From assembly GCA_963575745.1 (NCBI GenBank), contig CAUYUJ010011225.1, positions 309,001 to 369,000 of the forward strand: 60,000 nucleotides of DNA, in the 5' to 3' direction. This document shows, piece after piece, positions 49,152-58,550 of this stretch (the stretch's first letter is position 1; each line of letters starts with the position of its first letter). Under the pieces are notes generated by a model. It was not told where the DNA came from, made no database searches, and saw nothing but the letters and a program-made list of their open reading frames with translations. The position numbers and the translations under genes were made by a program. The DNA comes from Prorocentrum cordatum (taxonomy: Eukaryota > Sar > Dinophyceae > Prorocentrales > Prorocentraceae).

Positions 49152-50708
49152 TGACGGGCGTCATGGCCCCCGCTCCCCCCCCCCTCTATGACGTAACGCT
49201 CCCCCCTCCAGTGCACTCCGGGCACTGCCGCCGTGCGCATTGGGATCCGCGTAGGTGTCCGCGTAGGAATCCGCATAGGTGTCTGGTCCGCAGGCGTCGT
49301 CGTCGTCGTTGTCGTCGTCGTCGTCGTTCGTCGTCGTCGCTCGTGGTTCGTCGCTCGTCGCTCATCGTCGTCGTGCGCGCGGACGCGGCTGGAGCCTATT
49401 TTTAAGTCCGCGCCGGTGACGGTAATCATCTGGGAGGGGAGGGGGTCGATGACGTCACGTTTCGCGCCGGCGGCGTTTGGGAATGGTCGGGAATGACGGA
49501 GGACGCGTAGCACGAACATGTAGGTGGCGATATGCACCACAACGCCTGTGTACATCACAGTGCCCGCGTGCACCACAGCGCCTGTGTACACCACACCGCC
49601 GATGTACACCACAGCAGCCGCGTGCAACACAGCGCCAGTTTGTGCCACCGTGCCTGCGGGCACAGCAGCTCCTGTGTACACCACAGCGCCTCCGTACAAC
49701 ACATCAGCCGTGCGCAACACAGCACCAGTGTACACCACAAGGCCTGCGTGCATTGCAGTGCCTGTGTACGCCACGGCGCCTGTGTGCACAACATCAACCG
49801 TGTGCAACACAGCACCATTGTTGTGTATAGAATGTCAGAAGTAATCCTTGTGACAAAATGGGGCGCGTGTGGATTCCAGAGAAAACAATGGAAAACACAT
49901 CCTCATGGACAAAAGAGCGCCGCTGGAATCTACGAGTCCCCCCGAGTCCGCCCGCATCACCCTAACTCCCATTTGCGTCCAGGAGGCTCCAGCTAAACTG
50001 GCCGTCCTGCACCAAGTGGACCGATTCAATCGACCATTCTGCGGTGCACGCTGAGATGCGCACGTGCGTTGCAACGCCAAACCGCACGGCAGGGGGTAAG
50101 AAGGAGGAAAAGGAGGACGAGGAGGAGGAGGAGGAGGTGGAGGAGGAGGGAGGAGGGAAACACGTCGCATTCGATTATCTGAACTTTCCTGGCGTGGTGT
50201 TTAGTTGTCCGTATCATATCCTGACGTACGTGCGCCTTCTACCTGTCCTATGCACGCAGGCACTGTAGTGTACACCAGCGCTGCGTTGCACGCGGATGCT
50301 GTGGTGTAGACAGGCGCTGTGGCGTGCACGTGCGCTGCGGTGCACGCAAGCACTGTTGTGTACACAGGCGTTGTGTTGCACATGGCTGCTGCGGTGTATG
50401 TACACCGGCGATGTAGAACTCCCAAGTATTGTGGTATACACGGGCGGTGCGTTACACACGGCTGTTGCTGTCTACGCAGGCGCTGTGGTGCACACGCGCG
50501 GCGTGGTGCACGCGAGCGTTGTGGTGCACACAGGCGCAATGGGCAGATCGCCACTTACATGCTGCTCGCGTCGTCGTCGTCGCTCGTCGCTCGTCGCTCG
50601 TCGCGTCGTGCGCGCGGGCGCGGCTGAGGTGCCAGAACCACACGGCGGGGGGGGGGGTCACGTTATACCCCCCCCCCGCCCTCCCCCCCCCCCCCATGAC
50701 GCCCGTCA
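49152..50708. mobile_element. 1.56-kb element with 12-bp terminal inverted repeats
   Basis: TGACGGGCGTCA at 49152-49163 and TGACGCCCGTCA at 50697-50708 are exact inverse copies; just inside, C-rich tracts and TATGACGTAACG / CGTTATAC also correspond. Inside lie an 18-bp minisatellite (49530-49830, GCCTGTGTACACCACAGC), its inverted counterpart (50240-50545), and direct copies of a CGTCGT tract followed by CGTGCGCGCG(G)CGCGGCTG. A GAG microsatellite is at 50099-50160. No transposase; 48857-49151 has no gene. Confidence 0.65.
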
Positions 50709-50934
50709 TCGCCGAACAGAAAGAAACGCCTTCGGGGCAACGTGCCGCGAGAATGCGGGTTCCTGGAGCTTTGTCGTTTCCCGGAGGCTTCCCTGCCTCG
50801 GGATGCTTTCCGACGCCTGCGCCTCACTGAGGGGCGTCCAGGGGAGCCCAGATCGTCCCGAACGGCATGACCCGACGACCAGGGTGCAGCGGCCTCAGAC
50901 CTCCTCGCGCCATTGAAAAACGACGGCGTCCGTT

Positions 50935-51075
50935 TTTGAATACCAGTTTCGCCCTCTGCGGGCCCTCGCCGGGTCCGGGGGCCGTTCAGAGAAGACTCGG
51001 GACTGCAGTCGGTCCGGGGAAATGGATCGAGACCTCCTGTGGTATACACGTTGTGAACGAGTCTCGGCATCGGTG
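50935..51075 (-). repeat. Dispersed repeat family H, copy
   Basis: CGCCCTCTGCGGGCCCTCGC, GGGGGCCGTTCAGAGAAGAC, TGGATCGAGACC and TCGGCATCGGTGGTCTGG. Confidence 0.5.
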
Positions 51076-51200
51076 GTCTGGGAAAGCTTCTGGCGCGCAA
51101 GCGGCCAGCGGGAGAGACGGATCGGCGTGTCTTGGTCCTCCAGGTCGCCCGAGGGGGCGCTAAGATAAGATGTCCGCGCTTCGCGCATCACGGTTTGGGT

Positions 51201-51290
51201 TAGGTCGGGCATGTCCTTCTGCGGGCGGATCTTGAAGGAACAATCAAACATAGTCAAGACGATTCCAAACTGGCCGAACCATAATCGGAA
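51201..51290 (+). repeat. Left part of MITE family B
   Basis: TTAGGTCGGGCATGTCCTTC and GGGCGGATCTTGAA match the left end of other B copies; no right end is found. Confidence 0.55.
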
Positions 51291-51343
51291 GATCGTCTCC
51301 ACATGTTTTGGGTTTTCACTGTTCTTGAGTGTTCCCCCGGCAG

Positions 51344-51491
51344 GGGAAGCCGTGGACCGGGGGAAAGGACCATGACGTTGAGAGCGCCGTGGAGGAGGGA
51401 CGGGGCGGATGACGAGGAGGACGAGGCGACGACAAAAATCTTGGGGAGCGCCCCGCCCTGTCGGTGTGGCAGGGCGCTCGCCGAACTTTGA
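51344..51491 (+). CDS. Possible terminal exon (candidate)
   Basis: Good acceptor (GAGTGTTCCCCCGGCAG). After one base to complete a codon, the frame reads GSRGPGERTMTLRAPWRRDG, an acidic ADDEEDEATTKIL part, then CRCGRALAEL and a TGA at 51489-51491. No domain. A perfect hairpin follows 12 bases later. Confidence 0.33.
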
Positions 51492-51503
51492 GTGGTTTTC
51501 ACT

Positions 51504-51541
51504 GTTTCAGCCGAAGCCCGACTGAAGGCTTCGGCTGAAAC
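51504..51541 (+). repeat. Perfect 15-bp stem hairpin
   Basis: GTTTCAGCCGAAGCC (51504-51518) and GGCTTCGGCTGAAAC (51527-51541) pair without mismatch around an 8-base loop CGACTGAA. There is no T-run after it. It could be a 3'-UTR structure of the preceding candidate exon, or the remnant of a foldback. Confidence 0.85.
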
Positions 51542-51599
51542 ATGTTGGAGAGGCAGCCCTGCTCCAGGTCGGCGCGCGCGGGGGCGCGGCGGGCTCTCG

Positions 51600-51950
51600 G
51601 AGGGGCCTGCTTCGGGGGTCCTCTCCGGGAGGCCTCCTGGGAGCCGCCCGTGCACCCCCTCTGGAAGCCCTCGGGGCCCTTCCAGGGGTTCTTTTCGGGG
51701 GGGGGGGCGCCTCGGCACCCTCTTGGGGCGATGTGCGGCCCCATGGCTGAAAAAGAAGGGGGCTCGTTCGGCCCCCCCCCCCCCCCGCATGTGGCCCTCT
51801 TGGAGCGCCCGTGGGCGTCTCTTGGGCGCCTGTGGAGCTCTCTTGGGGCCCCCTTGGGGCCCTCTTGAACCATGCTGGTGACCATCTTGCGCTCTTGGAT
51901 GCACTAGTGGTACCGTCTTGGGCCATCTTGGACTCTCCCACGACCCGCGG
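51600..51950 (+). repeat. Derived GGCCCTCTTGG minisatellite
   Basis: Units such as GGGCCCTCTTGGAGCGCCC and CTTGGGGCCCTCTTG are a diverged, short form of the higher-order repeat. Long frames on both strands reflect composition. 51951-53411 has a loose GTGCGCCA repeat (52110-52290) and no supported gene. Confidence 0.6.
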
Positions 51951-53411
51951 CCCTCCCCCAGTTCAGATCCAGGGGTCGGGATAGGGGGGCGGGTCAAGCT
52001 GCATACAAGCCGCAAGCCGTGCCGCTCACTCCCATCCGCCCTGCCAACGCGTTTGTAGCACCCAAGCCTCGGCATGTTCAGCGGTCGTCTCTGGATGCGC
52101 AGCTATTGGGAACCAAAGCACGTGCGAGGTGCGAGGTGCGCCACGAGTGCCCGGCTCGCCTCGCGCGCTAGGTGCGCCAGGTACTCCGGGGGCGTGGTGC
52201 GCCAAATGCGCCATGTGTTCCACGTGCGTCATGTGTGCCGCATGCTCCAGTCGCTCAAGGCGCGCCGCGTTCGGGGCACGCGCAGAGAGGGCCTGGTGCG
52301 CCCGCGCACGTGGCAGCACGCATCCGGAGCCAACACCAACCCGCAATCGCGGCGGGTGGCCATCATGGTGCTTGGCGAGCCTGCACCCAGCAGGCAATAT
52401 GACAGCACTTCCGACGTCCTTGTCAAAAACAAATGGGCAGTGATCGCCGGGTGGCCGCGCCTGACCAGATTTCGCCGCGAAGTGCACCTCGTGTTGCTTT
52501 TGACTGGGGTAACTAGTGGCTCTGAACGTAGCAGGTAATATGCTAATTCCCCCACCGCCCTATCACAAAACAGTGCGGCGTAGTTGCGTTGCCCCGCGGA
52601 CATGACCCACGATTTTGTACCAAAATGCATCTCGTATTGCTTCTCATAGGGGTGGTGTGGGTGGGGGCCCACATGGGGCCCGCATGGGTACGGGTCGGTC
52701 GCCGATCGCTTGGGGGAGGAGGTGGGCCACTCATAAGGGCCAGTGATGAAACCCATTTCCTGAGTGGCGGAAGGAGACGGCTTGGAAGAGGGAAGCGCCA
52801 AACTCGTTGTACCACCTCCGCCCAGGGGTTCGATGGGATTCGCAGCGGATGCAGCCGTGGGTGGCGGCGAGAATACATCCGCAGGCTAAAATAGAGCGAC
52901 AGGCGATCAAAGGCTTCAAACCTCGAGCACCTGCAACGCTGCTGGGGGGGGTGGGATCCTGCTCGGCTGTCCTTACCATTAGTACGTATGGATTTTGTTG
53001 TGACGCGCGTGTGCTCTACCAGGGAGGTGTCAATGCTAAACATGGTATGATGTTTTTCTGGCTTGCTTCTGCGCCGGAAAAGCGCAGTCGTCTCTTCGCA
53101 TCTCCCCCGCGGGTTTGGTAGGCCAACTGGAACAATAGACTGGCATACAATACGGCAGCTCTCACAAACTGCAGTGTGGCAGACAGGCAGCAACATCCAA
53201 ACACCTAGCAGTATTCGATCAATTATTGGGTGGGTGACTTTTGAGGGAGCTTGCCCATCTGGAGGAAACGAAGGGGTTCCACCTTGCCCTCCTCTGTCCG
53301 TTGCTTCCTATCAGCCTTTTCCGTCGCCCCGTTCTCCCTTGAGAGGGTCGATCGGGGTTAATGCACGGGTCGGCAGGGCGCGGCGGCCAACGTCGCCCCA
53401 CGTATCAACAT

Positions 53412-53803
53412 CATGATGAGTCTCATCATCATCGTCATCAGTACCAATGCCATCGCCATTATCGTTATAAGTTGCACTACCATTGTCATTCCCGCAGTCA
53501 TCATCTTTGCCACCATCATCATCATCATCATCATCATCATCAGCATCATCATCATCATCATCATCATCATCGTCATCGTCATCGTCATCATCATCATCAT
53601 CGTCATCGTCAGCATCATCACCATCATCATCATCATCATCGTCATCGTCAGCATCATCACCATCATCATCATTGTCGTCATCACCATCTGATTATTCATC
53701 ATCATCGTCATCATCAACCTCATCATCATTGTCATCATCGCCGTCACCATCATCACCATCACCATCACCATCAGCATCGCCATCATCATCATCATCCTCA
53801 TCC

Positions 53804-53848
<45 letters not shown>

Positions 53849-53868
53849 CCATCGTCTTCTCGCCCTCC
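53412..53868 (+). repeat. (CAT)n microsatellite
   Basis: About 450 bp of CAT/CGT with CAC and CAG variants; close to the reverse complement of the GAT tract at 33892. Poly-His, poly-Ser and poly-Ile frames are discounted. Confidence 0.95.
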
Positions 53869-54047
53869 TCTGTAGCCCGCCCGCCGCCAGGAGGGCGCCT
53901 CCATCCCAGGCGCCAGCGCGGCACGCCGCACTCTGGTGGCTCTGGCGGCTCGGGTGGCCAGAGCGGCTCTGGCGGCTACTCAGACGCGGGCAGCGGCAGC
54001 TCGGCGGGCAGCGGCGACCCCGCTCCACGAGCCACGAAGGGCCCCTC

Positions 54048-54130
54048 CTCCCTCTCCTCCTCCCTCTCCTCCTCCTCCTCCTCCTCCTCCTCCTCCTCCT
54101 CCTCCTCCTCCTCCTCCTCCTCCTCGTCCT
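54048..54130 (+). repeat. (TCC)n microsatellite
   Basis: TCC units with two CTCC breaks. Flanking 53870-54250 is GC-rich and open on plus (GLASAPTLAPFFGAD) without splice support. Confidence 0.9.
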
Positions 54131-54326
54131 AGCGGCGACTCCGCTCCACGCACGGCATCTGCGGAGGGCCTCGCCTCCGCCCCGACACTTGCCCCATTCT
54201 TCGGCGCCGACCCTGGGGATACTGGCGCTGCAATTTTGTCGTGACCGGCGTTTTCGCCCAAGTTTGGGCACGGGGACCCTCGCAGATCGATCGGGCTCAG
54301 GAAGTGACGCAGAAATTATGGATCTA

Positions 54327-54488
54327 CAGTCAACCCGCATAGGAAGGAGGGGCAACCTTCCCAAGGGTACCCTTGCGTCCTTGCATCTTCGGCCCATCCT
54401 TAGCGACTTTTACCGGCCAACCTCGTTCGAAATGACCTTCCAAGGCCCTTGCATTCTTATCGTGCGTCCTTATGATACGGACCGACTG
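54327..54488 (+). mobile_element. TA-flanked MITE family F, copy 2
   Basis: CAGTCAACCCGCATAGGAAGG at the left, TCCTTATGATACGGACCGACTG at the right, TA on both sides (54325-54326, 54489-54490). The interior matches 39344-39516, including GGTACCCTTGCNTCC and AAGGCCCTTGCATTC. Confidence 0.85.
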
Positions 54489-54639
54489 TAGGGCTCTGGG
54501 CGTGATGTTGTTTGCGATGCTGTTTTTTTGCAGCGTCGGACCTCGGAGGGAGATGGCCTCGCATAGCCTCGCGTAGCCTCAGATTGCCATCAGGAAGGGA
54601 GATCTAAACCGAGATTGAAGTACGGTTAACCGGGAGCGG

Positions 54640-54780
54640 TTCTGCGCTGAAATGTGAGTGATTGAGCGCTCGTTGTTGAGTGCACGCTGTGGTTGAGTGC
54701 GCGCCGCTGAGTGTACGCGCACGCTGTGGTTGAGTGCACGCTGCTGAGCGCAGCTTGCGCTCAACAGCGCGCGCTAAAAC
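54640..54780 (+). repeat. TTGAGTGCACGCTG minisatellite
   Basis: Repeated GTTGAGTGCACGCTGTGG and CTGAGTGTACGCGCACG units, ending with the complement GCTCAACAGCGCG. Diverged and short. Confidence 0.65.
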
Positions 54781-54910
54781 ACTCTCAGCCATTCGTGTGG
54801 CCCCGGGGAGCCTCGGGGTGGGCTCCGACGAGGCGCGGTGTGTCAGAGAGCCTCGGAGGCAGCGAAAAGTCCTTCACAGTGTTCCGTTGCTGTCGACAGA
54901 AGGTACCGAC

Positions 54911-55091
54911 ACAGTGGAGACCCATGCCAAGGAACACCCTGCTTGCCTCCAGGTTGCCCTGGGTTTCTTGGGTCTCGATGGTTTTGCGATGGAAAGCGTG
55001 ACGTTCCCACACCAAAAATCAATGGACGTCCCGGTGTCTCAGGGTTGGGTTTCTTGTGGGAAGTTTCTTGTGGACGGGCCTCCACTGCACA
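54911..55091 (+). mobile_element. Dispersed element family E, full copy
   Basis: CAGTGGAGACCCATGCCAAG at the left and GGGCCTCCACTG at the right. The interior closely matches 23004-23186. 55092-55445 holds no supported gene. Confidence 0.75.
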
Positions 55092-55449
55092 CAACTAACA
55101 GGCCTGGCCAGGGCCATCTAGGGCCGTCTGGACCCTCCTGGCCTCGGCAAGGAGGGTGTACACACAGGATGGCCTTGATCAGCCGTAGTGGTGGGGTACT
55201 GAGGCCTTCGGCGCGTCCGGAGGGAACGGGGTCGAGGGTCGAGGATCCAGGGTTTGGATGTGAGATCGCGCTGACTTCCATCCGAAGTCGGTTTCGCTTT
55301 CGGTTCGTGTCATGCGTGACGCGCGTGCGGGCAGGGCGACGCTGCGCGAGGGCGAGGTACATTCCAGCCGTGCTCTGGCACGTGGGCATCACATTGTTCT
55401 CCCCACGGCCGCCAGGCGATGGGGTCCCAGTCAGAAGACGTGCTCGTTC

Positions 55450-56090
55450 CGGGAATACCCCGCGGTGGTCACGATGGTTGCCTCGTGGGTGTCCTGTAGT
55501 TGTCTTGTGATTGTCCATTGGTTGCTCTGTGGTTGTCCCGTGATTGGCCCGTGGTTGTTCCGTAGTTGTCCCGTGGTTGGCCCGTGGTCGTCTCATATAC
55601 TTGTCCGATAACGGTTGTCCCGCGGTTGTCCTGTGTTTGTTCCGTGGTTGCCCCGTGGTTGCTCTGTGGTTGTCCCGTCGATGTCTTGCGGTTGTTTCGC
55701 GGTCACCTTGTGGTTGTTCCGTGGTTGAGCCGTGAATGTCCCGTGGATGTCCCATGGTTGTCCCGCGGTTGTCTCGCGGCTGTTCCGTGGTTCCCCTGTG
55801 ATTGTTTTGCGGTTTGCCGTTGGTTGTTCTGTGGGCGTTTTGTTGGTTAGTTTGATGGTTGTCTCGATTGCTGTTCCGAGGATTGCCTGCTGTTGTTATG
55901 TATTTTTGTTGTGGACGCTTCGCCGTTGTTTGGAGCTGTGTTTTCGATGCTTGTTCCGATGGTTGTTCTTGTTGGTTCTGTGTTTGTCTTGTGGTTGTTT
56001 CGATGGATGTTCCGATGATTGTCCCAACAATTGATCCGATGGTTCGCCTGTGGCTGTCCTGTGGTTGACACGATGGTTGCTCCATGGTTG
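55450..56090 (+). repeat. GTGGTTGTCCC 11-bp minisatellite
   Basis: Nearly sixty 11-bp units with scattered point changes. Three units equal 11 codons, so the minus strand stays open for 351 codons (TTTEQPRANHG-type repeats); I do not call it a gene. The complement GGGACAACCAC resembles the 10-bp GGGACACCAC unit at 45966. 56095-56448 is AT-richer with AGCTAGCTAGA and holds no gene. Confidence 0.9.
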
Positions 56091-56448
56091 CCACACTATG
56101 GCTTTATGTCACAATCGCAGTCTGCGATTGGCTTTCTTCTGATCGAGCCATGAGTTGGTGCGCGCACGTATGGCGTAGGTTGGAACATCTAGGATTCGAG
56201 TCCAACTCAGCTATACCAGCGGACAGCTGGAATAGAGTCAGGAGCTAGCTAGAAGAGGTAATAGCGATTGGCTGTGATGAGGAATGCGAAGGTTTTAGCG
56301 AGACCAGCATCTAGCTAGATCGATGAGATATTCTGACCGTCACACAGATGAGAACGATGGCAGGATAGTGATGCCGATACGTAGTGACATCGACCGACAC
56401 GTCGTCACATCGAAAGAAAGTTCGATTATCATTTTGTTAGTGGGGTCG

Positions 56449-57540
56449 GCGGGTATCGAAGATGCCTACGGCAATCACCGCCGCCCCCTACCCCTTCGGA
56501 AGTGCCTCTGTGGCCGACAGATGGGCCAGAGCTTGGCCAAGCTATCGGGCCAGTTGTTTCCCGAGTCGGTTTGGACAGACGTCGGGGGACTCATGGGGGA
56601 GCAAGAAGAAGAGGAAGGGGAGGAGGATGAAGGAACAACGAGGAGGAGGATGAGGAGGAGGAAGAGGAGGACGAGGAGGCTTTTCCTCGCCCCATCGCTT
56701 CTTGACCGCTTGTTCTTCCCTTGCTCGCTTCGTGTCCGCTTTCTCTTTCTCTTTCAGTGGGAGGAGGAGGCCTCTTGGGCGCCTCTTGGGGAACTCTTGG
56801 GGCCTCCTGGGAGCTTCGTGGGGGCCTCTTGGATGGTTTTGGGTGGCCTTTGGGGGCTTCTTGGGGGCCTCTTTGGCTGTCTTAGGGCGTTCCTGGCTTG
56901 TCTGACGCCGTCGGAAGCTGCCTTGGGGGCCTGTCTGGGTCGTCTTGGGGCCCTCTTGGGGCAACTCAGGGGTTCTTAGAGGCTAACATGGGCGTGTCGG
57001 AGGCCTCTTGGGCAGTTTGAGGCCCCTCTTTTGGCAGTCTTGGGAGCCTTTTTGGCCGTCATGGTGCCATCTTGGAGGCCTCTTGGGCGATCTTGGGGGC
57101 CTCTTGCGCCGTCCTGAGCCGTCGGAACCCCTAGAAGAAGCAAATGCCACAGTCTTCCAAAAACCTTAGGACAATCAATGAGTTTGGCCTCGTCGTGCCC
57201 TCCTGGGAGACCTCCTGGACGCCTTTTGGGCCGTCTTGGAGGCTTTTGGGGGGCCCATTTGGCCGTCTTTGGCCACCTTGAGGCCATCTTAGGCAGTCTG
57301 AGGTGTAACCTGGGCCGTCTTGGAGGCATCTTGGGGCCATCTTAGCCGTGTTGGAGGCCATTTTGGCCCGTCTTGGAGGCCCCTTGAGCCCTCTTGGGGC
57401 CGTCTTGGGGGCCTCTTGGGCCTTCATGGGGCCATCTTGGAGGACTCGTGGGCCTCTTGGGCCGCCTTGAGCAGTCGGAATGCAGAAAAGAAGCAGATGC
57501 AAACAATCCCGCAGAAACCCACGGAAAATAAATGATTCTG
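56449..57540 (+). repeat. Higher-order GGCCGTCTTGG minisatellite, block 2
   Basis: The leader at 56449-56600 (ATGCCTACGGCAATCACCGC, CAAGCTATCGGGCCAG) matches the leaders of block 1; then a GAG tract (56596-56690) and 10-11-bp units. Spacers with AGTCGGAAT/AACCCC..AAGAAGCA..ATCAATGA lie near 57117 and 57470. Confidence 0.85.
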
Positions 57541-58100
57541 GCCGTTGCCTCCCCGCTCTATGCCTCAAATAATCGGCGGATCGGGCGCGGCATGGCCCCT
57601 TGGGCCCACAGCCCTCGGGCCGCCTCCTCCTCCTCCTCCTCCTCGCACCTCCTCACTTTCCTCTGATGCCGACGCCGACGACCATGGAGGTGGAGGAGGA
57701 GGAGGAGGCCATTCTCCCAAGCGGCCTGAGGCGCCCCTCGAGCCTCCTCGGCGGGCGCGAGCTCTGCGGCATGCGAGTCTCGCTGCCGCTGCACCCCCTC
57801 TGTGCTCCTGACGCCATGCGCACCTCGACCCGCGGGACCCACCTCGAGGCCCCCGCCCGAACTGGAGGGGGGTCCTGTCCCCCACTACCCAGCGCTCCTA
57901 GCACTGCTCTGTGCTTCCTTCACACGTTGCCTCCTCCTCCTCCTCCTCCTCCTCCTCCTCCTCCTCCTCCTCCTCCTCGCGCCCCTTGGCCGCCGCACTG
58001 CCAGCCGTCGAGGCCCCCCTGCGCTCCAGCCTTGGACCTCGTCGGTCCCGGCTGCCCTGCGCGCCGAGCCTCAGGCCAACGCGGCCGCCTCCTGCGCTCC
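57541..58100 (+). other. GC-rich interval between repeat block and recombinase
   Basis: Contains (TCC)n at 57620-57650 and 57929-57978. Between them one plus frame reads MEVEEEEEAILPSGLRRPSS then LLGGRELCGMRVSLPLHP and a minus frame is also open; either could be an exon but no edges are convincing. Confidence 0.4.
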
Positions 58101-58534
58101 TCATACCATGGTCAGGTCCGCGGCCGCCATGCTGCTGGCTACGCCGTGCGCCATGTCCCTCGCCTCCCACAGATAGCCCTGGAAGGCGTCGCTGTTCCAC
58201 CGCCCCCAGCGCTGCACCAGCGCCGTGTCCTTGAACGCCGCGCAGAGCGCTGGTGCCCCCCCGATCCTCAGGCTGTGGGAGCCCAGGTCATTCGGGTCGA
58301 CCCCCTCCGCCACGGCCGACTGCATCACCACGCGCTGGGCGTCCGCCCTCGTGACGAGCCGCGTGTCGTCATAGGCGAAGAGCGGGTCGTACGACTGCGC
58401 TCCGGAGAACCTCTCGCGCGCCCACCCCTCGTAGATCGTCGGCGCCTCCACCGCGCAGATGTGCTCGTCGCCCGCCGCTCCTGGTGCTGCCTCGACCCTG
58501 AAGTGGTTGCGCGAGTTGCGAGGAAACCCGGTGT
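58101..58534 (-). pseudogene. Tyrosine recombinase, C-terminal catalytic fragment
   Basis: The minus frame opens after a TAG near 58535 with NTGFPRNSRNHF, passes HICAVEAPTIYEGWARE, then GSHSLRIGGAPALC, carrying the H-x-x-R pair of tyrosine recombinases, and RWNSDAFQGYLWE with the probable catalytic tyrosine. It ends at a stop at 58101. The N-terminal DNA-binding part and the first catalytic arginine are not seen, so it is a fragment or a last exon (CGCTAG|AAC could be an acceptor). Such domains occur in Crypton- and DIRS-like elements; which one is unclear. Confidence 0.8.
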
Positions 58535-58550
58535 TCTAGCGAACGTCCAC

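Noticed and set aside
49530-50545. CRISPR-like array of 18-bp repeats
   Set aside because: No spacers of constant length between repeats; it is a contiguous minisatellite in a eukaryotic sequence.
51504-51541. Bacterial-type intrinsic terminator
   Set aside because: No T-run follows and the context is eukaryotic.
55039-56094. 351-codon minus ORF rich in TTTEQPRANHG repeats
   Set aside because: Produced by an 11-bp minisatellite; the repeats carry point changes without regard to codon position.
57350-57372. GGCCATTTTGGC resembling part of the dinoflagellate spliced leader
   Set aside because: Only about 11 bases agree, and it is an ordinary variant of the GGCCATCTTGGGC repeat unit.
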